64,000 bases of DNA from Ascidiaceihabitans donghaensis (GTDB lineage: Bacteria > Pseudomonadota > Alphaproteobacteria > Rhodobacterales > Rhodobacteraceae). The translations under genes and the position numbers were made by a program. The stretch is taken from the NCBI RefSeq assembly GCF_900302465.1, contig NZ_OMOR01000001.1, positions 3,256,729 through 3,320,728 on the forward strand, in the 5' to 3' direction. The notes beneath the pieces were generated by a model. That model was given only the letters and a program-made list of their open reading frames with translations. It did not search any database and was not told where the DNA came from. Below, piece by piece: positions 28,266 through 38,296 of the stretch. Each line of letters opens with the position of its first letter. The stretch's first letter is position 1.

Positions 28266-28573
28266 TTCGCAGTCTCCAGATCATAGACCAAAATGCCATC
28301 CCCGCCTTTGGGACACAGCGCAACAAGCCTGCGTCCGATAGCTTGGTGTGCCGGATCATCCGCATAGGATTGCAACGCTGCCGCGTCTTTGGCGTCCAGC
28401 GTAAAGCCATAGCTGTACCCCGGCGTTTTGTCTTCGAAATCGCGGTTCGGGCCAGCCACAAACCCCGAAATACCCGGCAAGGTCCGCGTCAGCGTTTCAA
28501 GGTCGCGCAAGGCAACTTCAAGATCCTTTATTGCGGCAGATGGCACATCCAGCATGACACAATGACGGATCAC
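28262..28573 (-). CDS. Dabb (stress-responsive alpha-beta barrel) domain protein
   Basis: A 103-residue single-domain protein with the Dabb start [14 protein letters not shown], the [15 protein letters not shown] segment and [27 protein letters not shown]. Dabb proteins are ferredoxin-like dimers; some are stress-induced and others are small lyases. No substrate can be inferred. The gene overlaps both neighbours (pdxJ upstream and acpS downstream) by 4 bases, so it is tightly co-translated with cofactor biosynthesis genes. Confidence 0.85.
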   Translation of the reverse strand: MIRHCVMLDVPSAAIKDLEVALRDLETLTRTLPGISGFVAGPNRDFEDKTPGYSYGFTLDAKDAAALQSYADDPAHQAIGRRLVALCPKGGDGILVYDLETAN

Positions 28574-29319
28574 GCACGCGCCTCGTCCATCAAACGGCGC
28601 ATTTCGGCAATGGCGGGATTCAACCCACGAAAAATCGCTTCACCAATCAGAAAATGCCCGATATTCAGTTCTTTAACCTCTGGAAAGGCCGCCACGGGTT
28701 GCACCGTCTCATAGGTCAAACCATGACCGACATGGACTTCTAGGCCAAGATCATGGGCAAAGCTGCTCATCTCGCGCATGGCTTCCAGTTCACGGTCGCG
28801 GTCGTTGATGCGGCCTTCATGATGCGCGTCGCAATAGGCACCTGAGTGCAATTCAACCACTTCGGCACCAATGCGGTGCGCGGCCTCGATCTGGCGTTTG
28901 TCTGCAGCGATAAAGATTGACACCCGGCTGCCTGCTTCGCGCAGGGGCGCTATGAAATGGGCCAGCCTGTTTTCTTCACGGGCGACTTCCAAACCGCCTT
29001 CAGTTGTGCGTTCTTCGCGCTTTTCCGGCACGATGCACACAGCATGGGGTTTGTGACGCAAAGCAATTGCCTGCATTTCTTCAGTGGCCGCCATCTCGAA
29101 GTTCAGCGGCACCGTAAGCATGTCCATTAACCCGTCAATATCTGCATCCGAGATGTGGCGCCTGTCTTCGCGCAGATGGGCTGTGATGCCGTCACACCCG
29201 GCCTCCTGCGCGATCTGCGCGGCGCGTAGTGGGTCAGGCGTGTCGCCACCACGTGCGTTGCGCACGGTGGCCACGTGGTCGATGTTGATGCCCAAACGCA
29301 GTTTTTCATCCGATGTCAT
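28570..29319 (-). CDS. pdxJ: Pyridoxine 5'-phosphate synthase
   Basis: Condenses 3-amino-2-oxopropyl phosphate and 1-deoxyxylulose 5-phosphate to pyridoxine 5'-phosphate, the last ring-forming step of DXP-dependent vitamin B6 synthesis. The 249 residues start with LRLGINIDHVATVRNARGG and carry HLREDRRHI, the catalytic Glu in FEMAAT, LVPEKREE-like CIVPEKREERTTEGGL, and ELHSGAYCD. It is the first gene of the minus-strand series that runs to recO. Confidence 0.96.
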   Translation of the reverse strand: MTSDEKLRLGINIDHVATVRNARGGDTPDPLRAAQIAQEAGCDGITAHLREDRRHISDADIDGLMDMLTVPLNFEMAATEEMQAIALRHKPHAVCIVPEKREERTTEGGLEVAREENRLAHFIAPLREAGSRVSIFIAADKRQIEAAHRIGAEVVELHSGAYCDAHHEGRINDRDRELEAMREMSSFAHDLGLEVHVGHGLTYETVQPVAAFPEVKELNIGHFLIGEAIFRGLNPAIAEMRRLMDEARA

Positions 29320-29465
29320 AACGCACCTTTCTTCGTATTGGCTTTCGTTTTGGCCTTTTCGTCGGTTTTGATCTGGCCAAGAAGATATTTAGGGCAAAAG
29401 AAGCGCGCGGCACCGGCAAAGTACACAGGTTTATTGTACCGACACAGCGCAAACGCGGCTGCGCA

Positions 29466-30125
29466 CTATTCTTCAATTTTGCGTTTGGCTTCGGCTTTGG
29501 CCGCTGCTTTGGCCTTCAAAGCTTCGAATTTGGCCTTGATCACGCCTTTGCGACGGTGCTGATAGGCGCGGATCAAAGGCACCGAAATATAGTAGCAAAC
29601 GGTCGCACATAGGATGCCCGGCAAGATGCCCCCGACCAGATAGGGGTAGAAAACCTCATGATAGAACACCATGATTCCGTGCCAGTCGGTGGCTTGCCCC
29701 GTTGCCACGTTTTTCATGTTCAGCCAAAGGTCAGCCGCAGCGTCCCAGAATTTGCCGCCAAAAGACCGTTGCGCGCCTTCTTCCATTTCGGTGCCCAGCA
29801 ACCAGTGCCCCGTTTTCAAGGCGGCAAGGCCAATGGGAACATACGTCAGTGGGTTTCCGAAAAAGGTCGCCATCAAAGAGGCCAGCATGTTGCCGCGCAT
29901 AAGCCGCGCGATCAAAGCGGCCACAATGAAGTGCATGCCATAAAAGGGGGTGAACGTGGTAAAGACACCGGCCCAAATGCCGCGCGCAATGCGTTCGGGA
30001 CTGTCCGGCAAACGGCGGACCCGATGTTTGACATAGTGAAACGCACGCGCCCAACCGCCGCGTGGCCAAAGAAATTCGGCCACCGCACGCAAAACCGGTT
30101 TTGGGTCGCGGCGTTTAAAAATCAC
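29466..30125 (-). CDS. DUF2062 membrane protein
   Basis: A 219-residue protein of the DUF2062 family: a short basic N-terminus, then ARGIWAGVFTTFTPFYGMHFIVAALIARLMRGNMLASLMATFFGNPLTY, which is the family signature with two to three membrane helices, and a further C-terminal helix pair. A Lys/Ala-rich coiled tail ends the protein. Function is unknown. A GTG at 30125 is the best start, as it has AAAGGA eight bases upstream and avoids the 95-base overlap with rsh that the longer open frame would need. Confidence 0.83.
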   Translation of the reverse strand: MIFKRRDPKPVLRAVAEFLWPRGGWARAFHYVKHRVRRLPDSPERIARGIWAGVFTTFTPFYGMHFIVAALIARLMRGNMLASLMATFFGNPLTYVPIGLAALKTGHWLLGTEMEEGAQRSFGGKFWDAAADLWLNMKNVATGQATDWHGIMVFYHEVFYPYLVGGILPGILCATVCYYISVPLIRAYQHRRKGVIKAKFEALKAKAAAKAEAKRKIEE

Positions 30126-30144
30126 CGTGGTGTCCTTTGTCGTT

Positions 30145-32286
30145 TCAGACGGTACGGGCCTTTTCAGGGCCGGTACGCGCCATATCTCTTTGCCGCTCAA
30201 CGCTGGCGACATCGCTTTCGGCTTCCAACGCGCCCACAAGGGAATGCAGGTGTGCCACGTCTCTTAATTCCACATAGATCAGCAAACTGTAAAAGTCAGG
30301 TTTCCGATCCACAAAATGTAAGTCTGAGATATTTGCGCCAGTCTCACCAATCAAGGTGCAGGTGCGACCCAAGACACCTGCATCGTTCCCGATGGTCAAC
30401 TTCAACGTCGCCCCATATTGCGCAGCGTGGCTGCCATCGTGCCAATGCAGGTCCAACCAACGATCGGGTTGCTGTTCAAAGGCTTCCAGTCGTTCGCAAT
30501 CAATGGTGTGCACAACAACGCCTGTGCCGCGCTGCGTGATCCCGATGATCCGTTCTCCGGGCAAAGGCTGGCAACAGCTGGCGCGTTCAAACGACTGGCC
30601 CGGCGCCAAACCGATAACCGCCCTATGCGCATCCACGGACGCACCGGATTTTTGTTGCAGATCGGGGTAGATGGCCTGCACCACCTCGCGGCCCGTCAAT
30701 TCGGCTGACCCCAAACGCGCCAGAACCTCATCGCCATCTTTCAATCGCAACTGTTTGGCAGCAGAGGCCAGCGCTTTGTCCGTGGCCTTCTTTTTGACGT
30801 TGCCGAAGGCAGATCGCGCCAGTTCGCGGCCCAGTTTGATAAACCGTTCACGGTCCGCTTCGCGCAAAGACCGCCGAATGGCAGATTTCGCTTTGCCGGT
30901 TTGGGCAATGTCCAACCATGTTGCTTGGGGCGTTTGCCCTTCGGCGGTTACAACTTCCACCGATTGCCCGTTTTTCACACGGGTCCACAGCGGCACACGC
31001 ATCCCGTCCACTTTGGCCCCCACACAGGCGTTGCCGATGCGCGTGTGGATGGCATAGGCAAAATCGATAGGTGTCGCCCCACGCGGCAATTTCACCACCT
31101 CGCCTTTCGGAGTGAAGCAAAAAACCTGATCCGAATACATTTCGAGCTTTACGGCCTCAAGAAAGTCCTCGTGATTATCTTCGCCATCAAACTGTTCGGT
31201 CAGTTGCGCAATCCATTTGGCCGGATCTACAGCAAAGGGGTTCTGGGTGCGCACGCCATCGCGGTAAGACCAATGCGCGGCAACACCGGATTCTGCCACA
31301 TCATGCATTTGGCGGGTCCGAATTTGCACCTCTACCCGTTTGCCGTCGCGGCCCGACACTGTGGTATGAATAGAACGGTATCCATTGGATTTTGGCTGGC
31401 TGATATAGTCTTTGAAACGGCCCGGCACAGCCCGCCACCGTTGGTGGATGGCCCCCAAAATCCGGTAGCAGTCTTCTTCGGTGCCCGTCACGATCCGAAA
31501 TCCGTAAATATCGCTGAGACGGCTAAAGGACTGTTCTTTTTCCTGCATTTTGCGCCAAATCGAATAGGGCTTTTTGGCGCGGCCAAACACATCAGCTTCA
31601 ATATCGACTTTCTCAAGTTCCAAACGCATATCACCGGTAATGCGTTGGATCACGTCACCGGTTTCGCGTTGCAGTGTGATAAAGCGGCGAATGATGCTGG
31701 CGCGGCCTTCTGAATTGAGAACGCGAAACGCAAGGTCTTCCAGTTCTTCACGCATCCACTGCATGCCCATGCGGCCTGCCAATGGCGCAAAAATGTCCAT
31801 GGTTTCGCGGGCCTTCTGGACCTGCTTTTCGGGGCGCATGGATTTGATGGTGCGCATGTTGTGCAACCGGTCAGCCAGTTTGACCAGAATAACGCGCAAG
31901 TCTTTGGACATCGCCATAAACAGCTTACGGAAATTTTCCGCCTGTTTGGTCTCAGAGCTGGTCAGTTGCAGGTTTGTCAGTTTGGTGACGCCGTCCACCA
32001 GCTTTGCGGTCTCTTCCCCGAAAAGTTCCGAGACCTCAGCGTAGGATGCTTTGGTGTCTTCAATGGTGTCGTGCAGCAAAGCGGTGATGATGGTGGCATC
32101 ATCCAGACGCTGCTCAGTTAGAATGGCAGCAACCGCGACGGGATGGGTGAAATAGGGTTCACCAGAATGGCGAAACTGCCCTTCGTGCATTTCGCCGCCA
32201 TAGTCATAGGCGGCGCGAATAAGGGCTTCGTTTGTCTTGGGGTTATATGTGCGGACCAGTGCGATCAGGTCATCGGCTGTGGTCAT
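30145..32286 (-). CDS. rsh: Bifunctional (p)ppGpp synthetase/hydrolase, RelA/SpoT family
   Basis: Makes and degrades the alarmone (p)ppGpp. The 713 residues hold the HD hydrolase domain with an intact HDTIED box (72-77) and HP at 48-49, the synthetase domain with KPYSIWRKM, YGFRIVTG and PKSNGYRSIHT, a TGS domain (VFCFTPKGEVVKLPRGATPIDFAYAIHT) and a C-terminal ACT domain (about 635-705). Retention of the HD residues indicates a true bifunctional Rel rather than a RelA. It lies 25 bases after rpoZ, the usual alphaproteobacterial pairing. Confidence 0.96.
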   Translation of the reverse strand: MTTADDLIALVRTYNPKTNEALIRAAYDYGGEMHEGQFRHSGEPYFTHPVAVAAILTEQRLDDATIITALLHDTIEDTKASYAEVSELFGEETAKLVDGVTKLTNLQLTSSETKQAENFRKLFMAMSKDLRVILVKLADRLHNMRTIKSMRPEKQVQKARETMDIFAPLAGRMGMQWMREELEDLAFRVLNSEGRASIIRRFITLQRETGDVIQRITGDMRLELEKVDIEADVFGRAKKPYSIWRKMQEKEQSFSRLSDIYGFRIVTGTEEDCYRILGAIHQRWRAVPGRFKDYISQPKSNGYRSIHTTVSGRDGKRVEVQIRTRQMHDVAESGVAAHWSYRDGVRTQNPFAVDPAKWIAQLTEQFDGEDNHEDFLEAVKLEMYSDQVFCFTPKGEVVKLPRGATPIDFAYAIHTRIGNACVGAKVDGMRVPLWTRVKNGQSVEVVTAEGQTPQATWLDIAQTGKAKSAIRRSLREADRERFIKLGRELARSAFGNVKKKATDKALASAAKQLRLKDGDEVLARLGSAELTGREVVQAIYPDLQQKSGASVDAHRAVIGLAPGQSFERASCCQPLPGERIIGITQRGTGVVVHTIDCERLEAFEQQPDRWLDLHWHDGSHAAQYGATLKLTIGNDAGVLGRTCTLIGETGANISDLHFVDRKPDFYSLLIYVELRDVAHLHSLVGALEAESDVASVERQRDMARTGPEKARTV

Positions 32287-32311
32287 CCGGTCCGCATCCT
32301 AAGTCGTGGCC

Positions 32312-32665
32312 TTAGCTTTGGCCTTGGGCCGCCATCAACTGACGCAACAGCATTTCTTCGTTCATGCTGTCTTCTTCGGGTTTGTCTTGCTCGGCACCCA
32401 TCAAAAGCGCCATTGCGTCTTCTTCGGCTTCATCAACTTCAATCTGGCTTTGGTTCGATTCGATCAAACGTTCACGCAGTTCATCAGCGCTTTGCGTTTC
32501 GTCAGCAATCTCGCGCAAGGACACAACAGGGTTTTTGTCATTGTCCCGATCCACAGTGATCGCAGCACCAGCCGAGATTTCACGCGCACGGTGCGATGCA
32601 AGCATCACCAACTCAAAACGGTTTGGGACTTTATCGACGCAGTCTTCAACAGTAACGCGGGCCAT
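32312..32665 (-). CDS. rpoZ: RNA polymerase omega subunit
   Basis: A 117-residue omega subunit that stabilises beta prime and mediates part of the ppGpp response. The start [31 protein letters not shown] is the family signature, and [12 protein letters not shown] follows. The C-terminal acidic tail is longer than in E. coli omega, as is common in alphaproteobacteria. It is the first gene of the rpoZ-rsh pair. Confidence 0.96.
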   Translation of the reverse strand: MARVTVEDCVDKVPNRFELVMLASHRAREISAGAAITVDRDNDKNPVVSLREIADETQSADELRERLIESNQSQIEVDEAEEDAMALLMGAEQDKPEEDSMNEEMLLRQLMAAQGQS

Positions 32666-32740
32666 TGTGGTGCTCCAAAAGCAAAGGATAGGAATAGAAG
32701 CGGGTGTTTAGGCGGGATTCCCCTAATTTACAAGCAGATA

Positions 32741-33310
32741 TTATAACGCTTTGACCTCATCGCGCAGCGACTTTGGCAGCGCCGCCAACATCTGCAACAC
32801 AGTCAGGCCTGACACCGGATGACGCCAGTCCGGCGCAATATCGGCCATCGGCACAAGGACAAAGGCGCGGTCCTGCAAACGGGGATGCGGCAAGATCAAC
32901 GTGTCAGGGGCCTTGAGAGACTGCGCTTCGGGGTTCAGATCACGCCACTGCGTGTAAGTGGCCAGATCGGGGGCCACCTGATCGTCGTAAGCAATCAAAT
33001 CCATATCAAGCGTGCGTTGCCCCCAACGTTGGTCTCGCACCCGCCCAAAGCTGTTTTCAATCTTGTGCAATTCGGCCAAAGCCTGCGCGGGCGACCATGG
33101 CGCTTCCAGCGCGACGGCTGCATTCACATAGTCCGGACCGGCACCCGCAGGAAAACACGGGGTGCGATAAAAAGGGCTGACAGCCCGAATCACGACCTGT
33201 GATTGCATCAACGCATCCACCGCTTTACCCAAGGTCAGCTCTGGCGCACCAGCGGATGATGGCTGATTTGCCCCTAGGGCAACTACCAATTGTGAGCAGA
33301 TTTGCGCCAC
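32741..33310 (-). CDS. folK: 2-amino-4-hydroxy-6-hydroxymethyldihydropteridine pyrophosphokinase
   Basis: Folate pathway enzyme that pyrophosphorylates hydroxymethyl-dihydropterin with ATP. About 189 residues with the HPPK motifs VVALGAN at the start, SPFYRTPCFPAGAGPDYVNAAV, and the active-site block IENSFGRVRDQRWGQRTLDMDLIAY followed by LILPHPRLQDRAFVL. A GTG at 33310 preceded by a G-run seems the best start; a TTG at 33331 in the same frame is the alternative. It is divergent from the NYN gene. Confidence 0.94.
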   Translation of the reverse strand: MAQICSQLVVALGANQPSSAGAPELTLGKAVDALMQSQVVIRAVSPFYRTPCFPAGAGPDYVNAAVALEAPWSPAQALAELHKIENSFGRVRDQRWGQRTLDMDLIAYDDQVAPDLATYTQWRDLNPEAQSLKAPDTLILPHPRLQDRAFVLVPMADIAPDWRHPVSGLTVLQMLAALPKSLRDEVKAL

Positions 33311-33458
33311 TTTCCCCCCCTTTTCACCCAAACGCAGACTTGATCCGTGGGTGGAAATACTATCTTCACAACATTGCGTAGCCGATTTTATTCAAACGCA
33401 CACTTCGAAACTCTATATCTCTCTCTGCGGCTACGAAATTCTTCGGAAGGACATTTAA

Positions 33459-34031
33459 ATGTTTTACAAGGACGAACGGCTGGCGCTGTTCATTGACGGG
33501 TCCAATTTGTATGCCGCAGCCAAATCTTTGGGCTTCGACATCGACTACAAGCTCTTGCGTCAGGAATTCATGCGTCGTGGCAAATTGCTGCGGGCGTTCT
33601 ACTACACGGCATTGCTGGAGAATGACGAATACTCCCCCATTCGCCCGCTGGTAGACTGGCTGAACTACAATGGCTTCACCATGGTCACAAAACCGGCCAA
33701 GGAATACACCGACAGCATGGGCCGGCGTAAAGTCAAAGGCAACATGGACATCGAACTGGCCGTGGATGCCATGGAACTGGCACCCCGCGTCGATCACATC
33801 GTCTTGTTTTCGGGCGACGGCGATTTCCGCCCGTTGATCGAAAGCCTGCAACGCCAGGGCGTGCGCGTGTCTGTGGTGTCCACCATCCGCAGCCAGCCAC
33901 CGATGATTTCGGACGAACTGCGGCGGCAGGCCGACAACTTCATCGAACTGGACGAATTGAAAGACGTCATTGGGCGTCCCCCTCGTGAATTCACACCTGA
34001 ACGCGACGAGGTTGCCGCACAAGCGCAATGA
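33459..34031 (+). CDS. NYN-domain (LabA/DUF88) protein, putative RNase
   Basis: A 190-residue PIN-like NYN domain protein. Acidic metal-binding positions are visible: Asp13 in LFIDGSNLYAAA, KGNMDIELAVDAME (about residue 105) and VLFSGDGDFRPLIE (about residue 120). The family includes LabA-like proteins and putative endoribonucleases. A GGAAGGA ribosome site precedes the ATG. It is monocistronic, with its own terminator, and is divergent from folK. Confidence 0.88.
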   Translation: MFYKDERLALFIDGSNLYAAAKSLGFDIDYKLLRQEFMRRGKLLRAFYYTALLENDEYSPIRPLVDWLNYNGFTMVTKPAKEYTDSMGRRKVKGNMDIELAVDAMELAPRVDHIVLFSGDGDFRPLIESLQRQGVRVSVVSTIRSQPPMISDELRRQADNFIELDELKDVIGRPPREFTPERDEVAAQAQ

Positions 34032-34053
34032 TGACCACATAGCATTTGTGTTG

Positions 34054-34085
34054 AAGCGCCGATGGGGAAACCTGTCGGCGCTTTT
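34054..34085 (+). terminator. Intrinsic terminator after the NYN gene
   Basis: A 9-bp stem AAGCGCCGA (34054-34062) with TCGGCGCTT (34075-34083) followed by TTCGTTTCTC lies 22 bases after the stop codon. The loop is 12 bases. Confidence 0.85.
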
Positions 34086-34191
34086 CGTTTCTCTCTAACA
34101 GATCGCGCCACCTGCTTGAATTTGGATATGCGAACAGCAAACTTTGTCAAAAGGCCCGACACTCGGACCTCGCATCCCAAAGGAACGTATT

Positions 34192-35172
34192 ATGGCAGCT
34201 TCTGACCAACAGCCCACCAATGCAGGCTTTCCCGCCAAAACATCCGCTTTGGACGTGTTGGACGGCATCGACCTAAGCGGCAAAACGGCCGTGGTGACGG
34301 GCGGCTACAGCGGCATTGGATTGGAAACGGTCAAAGCCCTTGCCGCAAAAGGGGCCAAAGTCATTGTGCCGGTGCGCAGTCCGCAAAAGGCACAGGATGC
34401 ACTGGCCCAAGTCAACGGTGATGTGACAAGTGCCGCCATGGATTTGGCCGACATCACCTCTGTTCGTCGCTTTGCCGCAGATGTTTTGACCCAAACAGAC
34501 ACGCTTGATCTGCTGATAAACAACGCAGGCATTATGGCCTGCCCTGAAACCCGCGTGGGGCCCGGCTGGGAGGCACAGTTCGGCGTGTGCCACATGGGCC
34601 ACTTCGCATTGACCCAAGACTTGATGCCAGCACTGCAAAAAGCATCCGGCGCACGCGTCGTGGCCTTGTCCTCTACGGGTCACAAGCTGTCGGACATCCG
34701 CTGGGATGACGTTCATTACACCGATGAACCCTACGACAAATGGCAGGCGTACGGCCAAGCCAAAACCGCCAATGCGCTGTTTGCAAATGCTTTGGCCCGC
34801 CGCCTGAAGGACAGCGGTGGCCACGCCTTTTCCGTCCATCCCGGTGGCATTTTTACGCCCTTGCAGCGTCACCTGCCAAAAGAAGAAATGATCGCTTTGG
34901 GGTGGCTGGGCGCAGACGGGGAACCTTCGGAATTGGCCAAGCAAGGCTTCAAAACGCCTGAACAAGGCGCATCCACCACCGTTTGGGCCGCAACTGCCGC
35001 CGTGTTGGACGGAAAGGCTGGGGTATATTGTGAAGACTGCGATGTTGCTGCTGTGACCGACCCTGATAGCCCAACAGCACGATTTTCAGGGGTCAACGCA
35101 CACGCTTGCGACGACGACAGCGCCGAACGGCTTTGGGCCCTAAGCCAAGACCTTCTGGCCCACACACACTAA
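34192..35172 (+). CDS. SDR oxidoreductase, retinol-dehydrogenase/WWOX-like
   Basis: A 326-residue SDR with VVTGGYSGIGLETVKAL (cofactor loop), LINNAGIMACP, and catalytic YGQAK within KWQAYGQAKTANALFANAL. The long insert before the Tyr (LSDIRWDDVHYTDEPYDKWQ) and the HPGGIFTPLQRHL segment are typical of the retinol dehydrogenase-like subgroup. The physiological substrate in bacteria is usually unknown. The ATG at 34192 has AAGGA eight bases upstream. It is downstream of the NYN terminator and 105 bases before ispH. Confidence 0.85.
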   Translation: MAASDQQPTNAGFPAKTSALDVLDGIDLSGKTAVVTGGYSGIGLETVKALAAKGAKVIVPVRSPQKAQDALAQVNGDVTSAAMDLADITSVRRFAADVLTQTDTLDLLINNAGIMACPETRVGPGWEAQFGVCHMGHFALTQDLMPALQKASGARVVALSSTGHKLSDIRWDDVHYTDEPYDKWQAYGQAKTANALFANALARRLKDSGGHAFSVHPGGIFTPLQRHLPKEEMIALGWLGADGEPSELAKQGFKTPEQGASTTVWAATAAVLDGKAGVYCEDCDVAAVTDPDSPTARFSGVNAHACDDDSAERLWALSQDLLAHTH

Positions 35173-35277
35173 GGCGCTGCATAACCAGATGAAAAGCAAG
35201 CGGCCTCCAACAGCTCTGGACCACAGCGCCCCTTGCGCTTATCCATAAGCCAGATGCACATGCCTGCGGAGGCCCCC

Positions 35278-36228
35278 ATGACCAAAGCCCCTTTGACACT
35301 GTACCTTGCGGCACCGCGCGGCTTTTGCGCAGGCGTCGACCGCGCCATCAAGATTGTGGAAATGGCGTTGGAAAAATGGGGGGCGCCCGTCTTTGTGCGC
35401 CACGAAATTGTGCACAACAAATTCGTCGTCGACGGCTTGCGCGACAAAGGGGCCGTTTTTGTCGAAGAACTGTCCGAGTGCCCCGACGACCGCCCCGTTA
35501 TCTTTTCGGCCCATGGTGTGCCGAAATCTGTGCCCAATGCCGCGGCCGCCCGCCAGATGGTCTATGTCGATGCAACATGCCCGCTTGTCAGCAAAGTCCA
35601 CATCGAAGCGCAACGCCATTCTGACAATGGCCTGCAAATGATCATGATCGGCCACGAAGGGCATCCCGAAACCGTAGGCACCATGGGGCAACTGCCCGAC
35701 GGCGAAGTGCTGCTGGTCGAAACCCCGCAAGATGTTGCATCCGTGGCAGTGCGCGACCCCGACGCGCTGGCCTACGTGACACAGACCACCCTTTCGGTGG
35801 ACGACACAGCCGACATTGTTGCCGCTTTGCAGTCGCGGTTTCCCAACATCGTAGGCCCGCACAAAGAAGACATTTGTTACGCCACAACCAACCGTCAGGA
35901 AGCCGTAAAAGCCATGGCCCCCAAATGCGACGCGATGCTTGTTGTGGGTGCACCGAATTCATCGAATTCCAAACGGCTGGTCGAAGTCGGCGCACGCGCG
36001 GGCTGCCAATACGCGCAGCTGGTGCAGCGGGCCACAGACATTGATTGGCGGGCTTTGGACGGAATCACATCCATCGGGATCACGGCTGGCGCTTCTGCCC
36101 CCGAAGTGTTGATCAACGAAGTCATCGACGCTTTCAAAGGCAGATATGACGTGACCGAGGAACTGGTGGAAACCGCCGTGGAAAACGTAGAATTCAAAGT
36201 GCCCCGCGTGTTGCGCGAACCAGCATGA
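35278..36228 (+). CDS. ispH: 4-hydroxy-3-methylbut-2-enyl diphosphate reductase
   Basis: Last enzyme of the MEP isoprenoid pathway, a 4Fe-4S reductase producing IPP and DMAPP. The 316 residues contain the three cluster cysteines in [12 protein letters not shown] (Cys17), [11 protein letters not shown] and [11 protein letters not shown], and the [13 protein letters not shown] substrate block. The ATG at 35278 follows GGAGG; the frame is open 45 bases further. Its stop overlaps the RidA start as ATGA, beginning a closely packed six-gene series. Confidence 0.96.
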   Translation: MTKAPLTLYLAAPRGFCAGVDRAIKIVEMALEKWGAPVFVRHEIVHNKFVVDGLRDKGAVFVEELSECPDDRPVIFSAHGVPKSVPNAAAARQMVYVDATCPLVSKVHIEAQRHSDNGLQMIMIGHEGHPETVGTMGQLPDGEVLLVETPQDVASVAVRDPDALAYVTQTTLSVDDTADIVAALQSRFPNIVGPHKEDICYATTNRQEAVKAMAPKCDAMLVVGAPNSSNSKRLVEVGARAGCQYAQLVQRATDIDWRALDGITSIGITAGASAPEVLINEVIDAFKGRYDVTEELVETAVENVEFKVPRVLREPA

Positions 36229-36617
36229 GCCAAAGGGCCGTCTTTCCCAAAGGCGTCACCGCTGATGATGTGCCGTTAAAGCTGTCGCCGGCCGTCATGT
36301 CCAATGGTCATCTGTTTGTGACAGGCATGACAGGCAGTGCAACGGACGGCACGATGCCTCAAGACCCCGCCACACAATTCCGCAGCGCCTTCGACAAAAT
36401 CGCAGCCTGTTTGGCAGGCGCTGATCTGGATTTCGGCCATGTTGTCGAAATGACCAGCTACCACATCAAGATTGCCGAAAACTTTGATACGTTTTCAACC
36501 GTCCACGCCGCTTATGTCAAAGCCCCCTACCCTGCTTGGACCGCCGTCGAAGTCGCAGGACTGCGCCGCCCCGGCGCCTTGGTCGAAATTCGCGTAATTG
36601 CACGCGCCCCTTCATAG
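36225..36617 (+). CDS. RidA family protein
   Basis: A 130-residue YjgF/RidA-type protein. Members deaminate reactive enamine/imine intermediates from PLP enzymes. Family sequence is seen in [49 protein letters not shown], and the C-terminal [25 protein letters not shown]. The catalytic arginine of true RidA would lie in the last block; an Arg-Arg is present (GLRRPGA), but the alignment is not certain. It overlaps ispH by 4 bases. Confidence 0.88.
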   Translation: MSQRAVFPKGVTADDVPLKLSPAVMSNGHLFVTGMTGSATDGTMPQDPATQFRSAFDKIAACLAGADLDFGHVVEMTSYHIKIAENFDTFSTVHAAYVKAPYPAWTAVEVAGLRRPGALVEIRVIARAPS

Positions 36618-36639
36618 CTTCCAAGATCGGAGACCCGCC

Positions 36640-37254
36640 TTGATCACTCTTCAATTTCTGCTCACTGCTTTTGTTGTTGTCATCGCCCCCGGCACCGGCG
36701 TCATCTACACCCTCGCCCTTGGGCTGGGTCAAGGCCGACGGGCCGCCATCTGGGCCGCTTTGGGGTGCACCTTCGGGATCGTGCCCCACCTTGCCGCCGC
36801 CACCTTGGGGCTGGCCGCGATCCTGCACACCTCAGCCCTGCTGTTCAATGTCGTGAAGTTCGCGGGCGTCGCTTATCTGTTGTATCTTGCGTGGCAGGCG
36901 TTGAAATCAGGCGGGGCGCTGGCCGTGTCCGAAACCAAAACAACAGAAAGCGGCTGGCACATCGCGCGACGGGGGGCGTTGATCAACATTCTGAATCCCA
37001 AACTGTCGATCTTCTTTTTGGCCCTTCTGCCGCCGTTTCTGTCTGGCACCGCCAGTTCCGCAACGCTTGAGATGTCCGTGATGGGGCTTGTGTTCATGGC
37101 GATGACCTTTGCTGTGTTTGTGCTGTACGGCAGTTTCGCCGCAGCCGCACGACGCTGGATTTTGGGATCGGAACGGGCCATGGCGTGGCTGAACCGCAGC
37201 TTTGCAGTTATCTTCACGGCCTTGGCCGGACGATTGGCTTTGGAACGCGCCTGA
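36640..37254 (+). CDS. LysE family transporter
   Basis: A 204-residue exporter with six hydrophobic helices. The LysE signature is seen in the first helix (VVVIAPGTGVIYTLALGLGQGRRA) and in RRGALINILNPKLSIFFLALLPPFL. Such proteins export amino acids or amino-acid-derived autoinducers. A TTG start at 36640 with GGAG eight bases upstream gives the usual family length and removes a 20-base overlap with ridA. The stop overlaps the DUF3429 start as TGATG. Confidence 0.87.
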   Translation: MITLQFLLTAFVVVIAPGTGVIYTLALGLGQGRRAAIWAALGCTFGIVPHLAAATLGLAAILHTSALLFNVVKFAGVAYLLYLAWQALKSGGALAVSETKTTESGWHIARRGALINILNPKLSIFFLALLPPFLSGTASSATLEMSVMGLVFMAMTFAVFVLYGSFAAAARRWILGSERAMAWLNRSFAVIFTALAGRLALERA

Positions 37255-37706
37255 TGTTTGGTATTCCGCGCGCTCCTCTGCTGCTTGGGTTGGCCGGGCT
37301 GATCCCGTTTGTATGGGGTGCTATCAGCTATCTTGTGCCCAGCCTTGCCACATGGGGCGCAGGACTGTTCGGGCCACGCAACGTCAGCTTGTTTGTGCAA
37401 CTCAGCTACGGCACGGTTATCTTAAGCTTCATGTCGGGTGTCCTTTGGGGCTTCGCCACCAAAACACGCGGGGCGCAGGCCGCTGTTGGCTATGCCTTGG
37501 CCACGCTGCCTGCTTTGTGGATATTTCTGGCCCCTGCGACTGGCCCGACAAGCGGGCTGATGAACCTGATTTTTGGCTTCATCGGCGTCCTTATCCTTGA
37601 TTTCGCCTTTACCGCATGGGGGCTTACCCCAGTGTGGTGGATGCGTTTACGTGTGTTATTGACCACAATCGTGGTTGGAAGCCTTAGCATCGGAGTACTC
37701 TTTTGA
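37254..37706 (+). CDS. DUF3429 membrane protein
   Basis: A 150-residue protein with about five hydrophobic helices. The pattern IPRAPLLLGLAGLIPFVWGA, then FVQLSYGTVILSFMSGVLWGFAT, matches DUF3429, a family related in topology to YggT-type or inner-membrane proteins of unknown role. It starts at the ATG overlapping the LysE stop (TGATG) and overlaps the methyltransferase start by 4 bases. Confidence 0.82.
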   Translation: MFGIPRAPLLLGLAGLIPFVWGAISYLVPSLATWGAGLFGPRNVSLFVQLSYGTVILSFMSGVLWGFATKTRGAQAAVGYALATLPALWIFLAPATGPTSGLMNLIFGFIGVLILDFAFTAWGLTPVWWMRLRVLLTTIVVGSLSIGVLF

Positions 37707-38296
37707 CGGACACAGAAACCCTGAATGTCTACGCCCAAAAAGCACAGGACTACGCCGACTTAACGGTTGAAGGCACTCGCAAAGACAAGCAATTGCTGGG
37801 CTTTCTTGCCGCACTGCCACCCGGAGGCACGGTGCTTGATATAGGATGCGGTCCGGGCCACGCGTCGGGCCAGATCGCGCAAGCAGGCTTTCGCGTCATT
37901 GCAATGGACCCCGTGCGCGAAATGGTAGACCTTGCAGAACAGCAAAACGGTGTAAGTGCCACGCAAGGCACGTTTGATGATGTCACAAGCACCGACTGTT
38001 ACGACGGAATCTGGGCCAACTTTTCCATGCTGCATGTGCCCCGCGCAGATGTCCCGCGCCACCTTCGCGCCATCGCCACAGCCCTCAAACCCGGCGGCGT
38101 GTTTCATATCGGCGTAAAGCTGGGCTCTGGCGAGAAAAGGGACCCGATCGGCAGGCTCTACACCTACTTCACAGAACCAGAACTGGAAACGCTTTTGGGG
38201 GACGTGAACCTCACAATCACTGACCGGAGTTATGGAAGCGATAAAGGGCTGGACGGCGTCATGGCAGACTGGATATGTCTGCGCGCATATGGCTGA
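37703..38296 (+). CDS. Class I SAM-dependent methyltransferase
   Basis: A 197-residue methyltransferase with motif [17 protein letters not shown], the acidic position in VIAMDP, the [33 protein letters not shown] block (motifs II-III), and a C-terminal strand pair. The substrate is unknown. Translation begins at a TTG (37703) with CGGAG upstream. It overlaps DUF3429 by 4 bases and rnhA by 8 bases. Confidence 0.88.
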   Translation: MTDTETLNVYAQKAQDYADLTVEGTRKDKQLLGFLAALPPGGTVLDIGCGPGHASGQIAQAGFRVIAMDPVREMVDLAEQQNGVSATQGTFDDVTSTDCYDGIWANFSMLHVPRADVPRHLRAIATALKPGGVFHIGVKLGSGEKRDPIGRLYTYFTEPELETLLGDVNLTITDRSYGSDKGLDGVMADWICLRAYG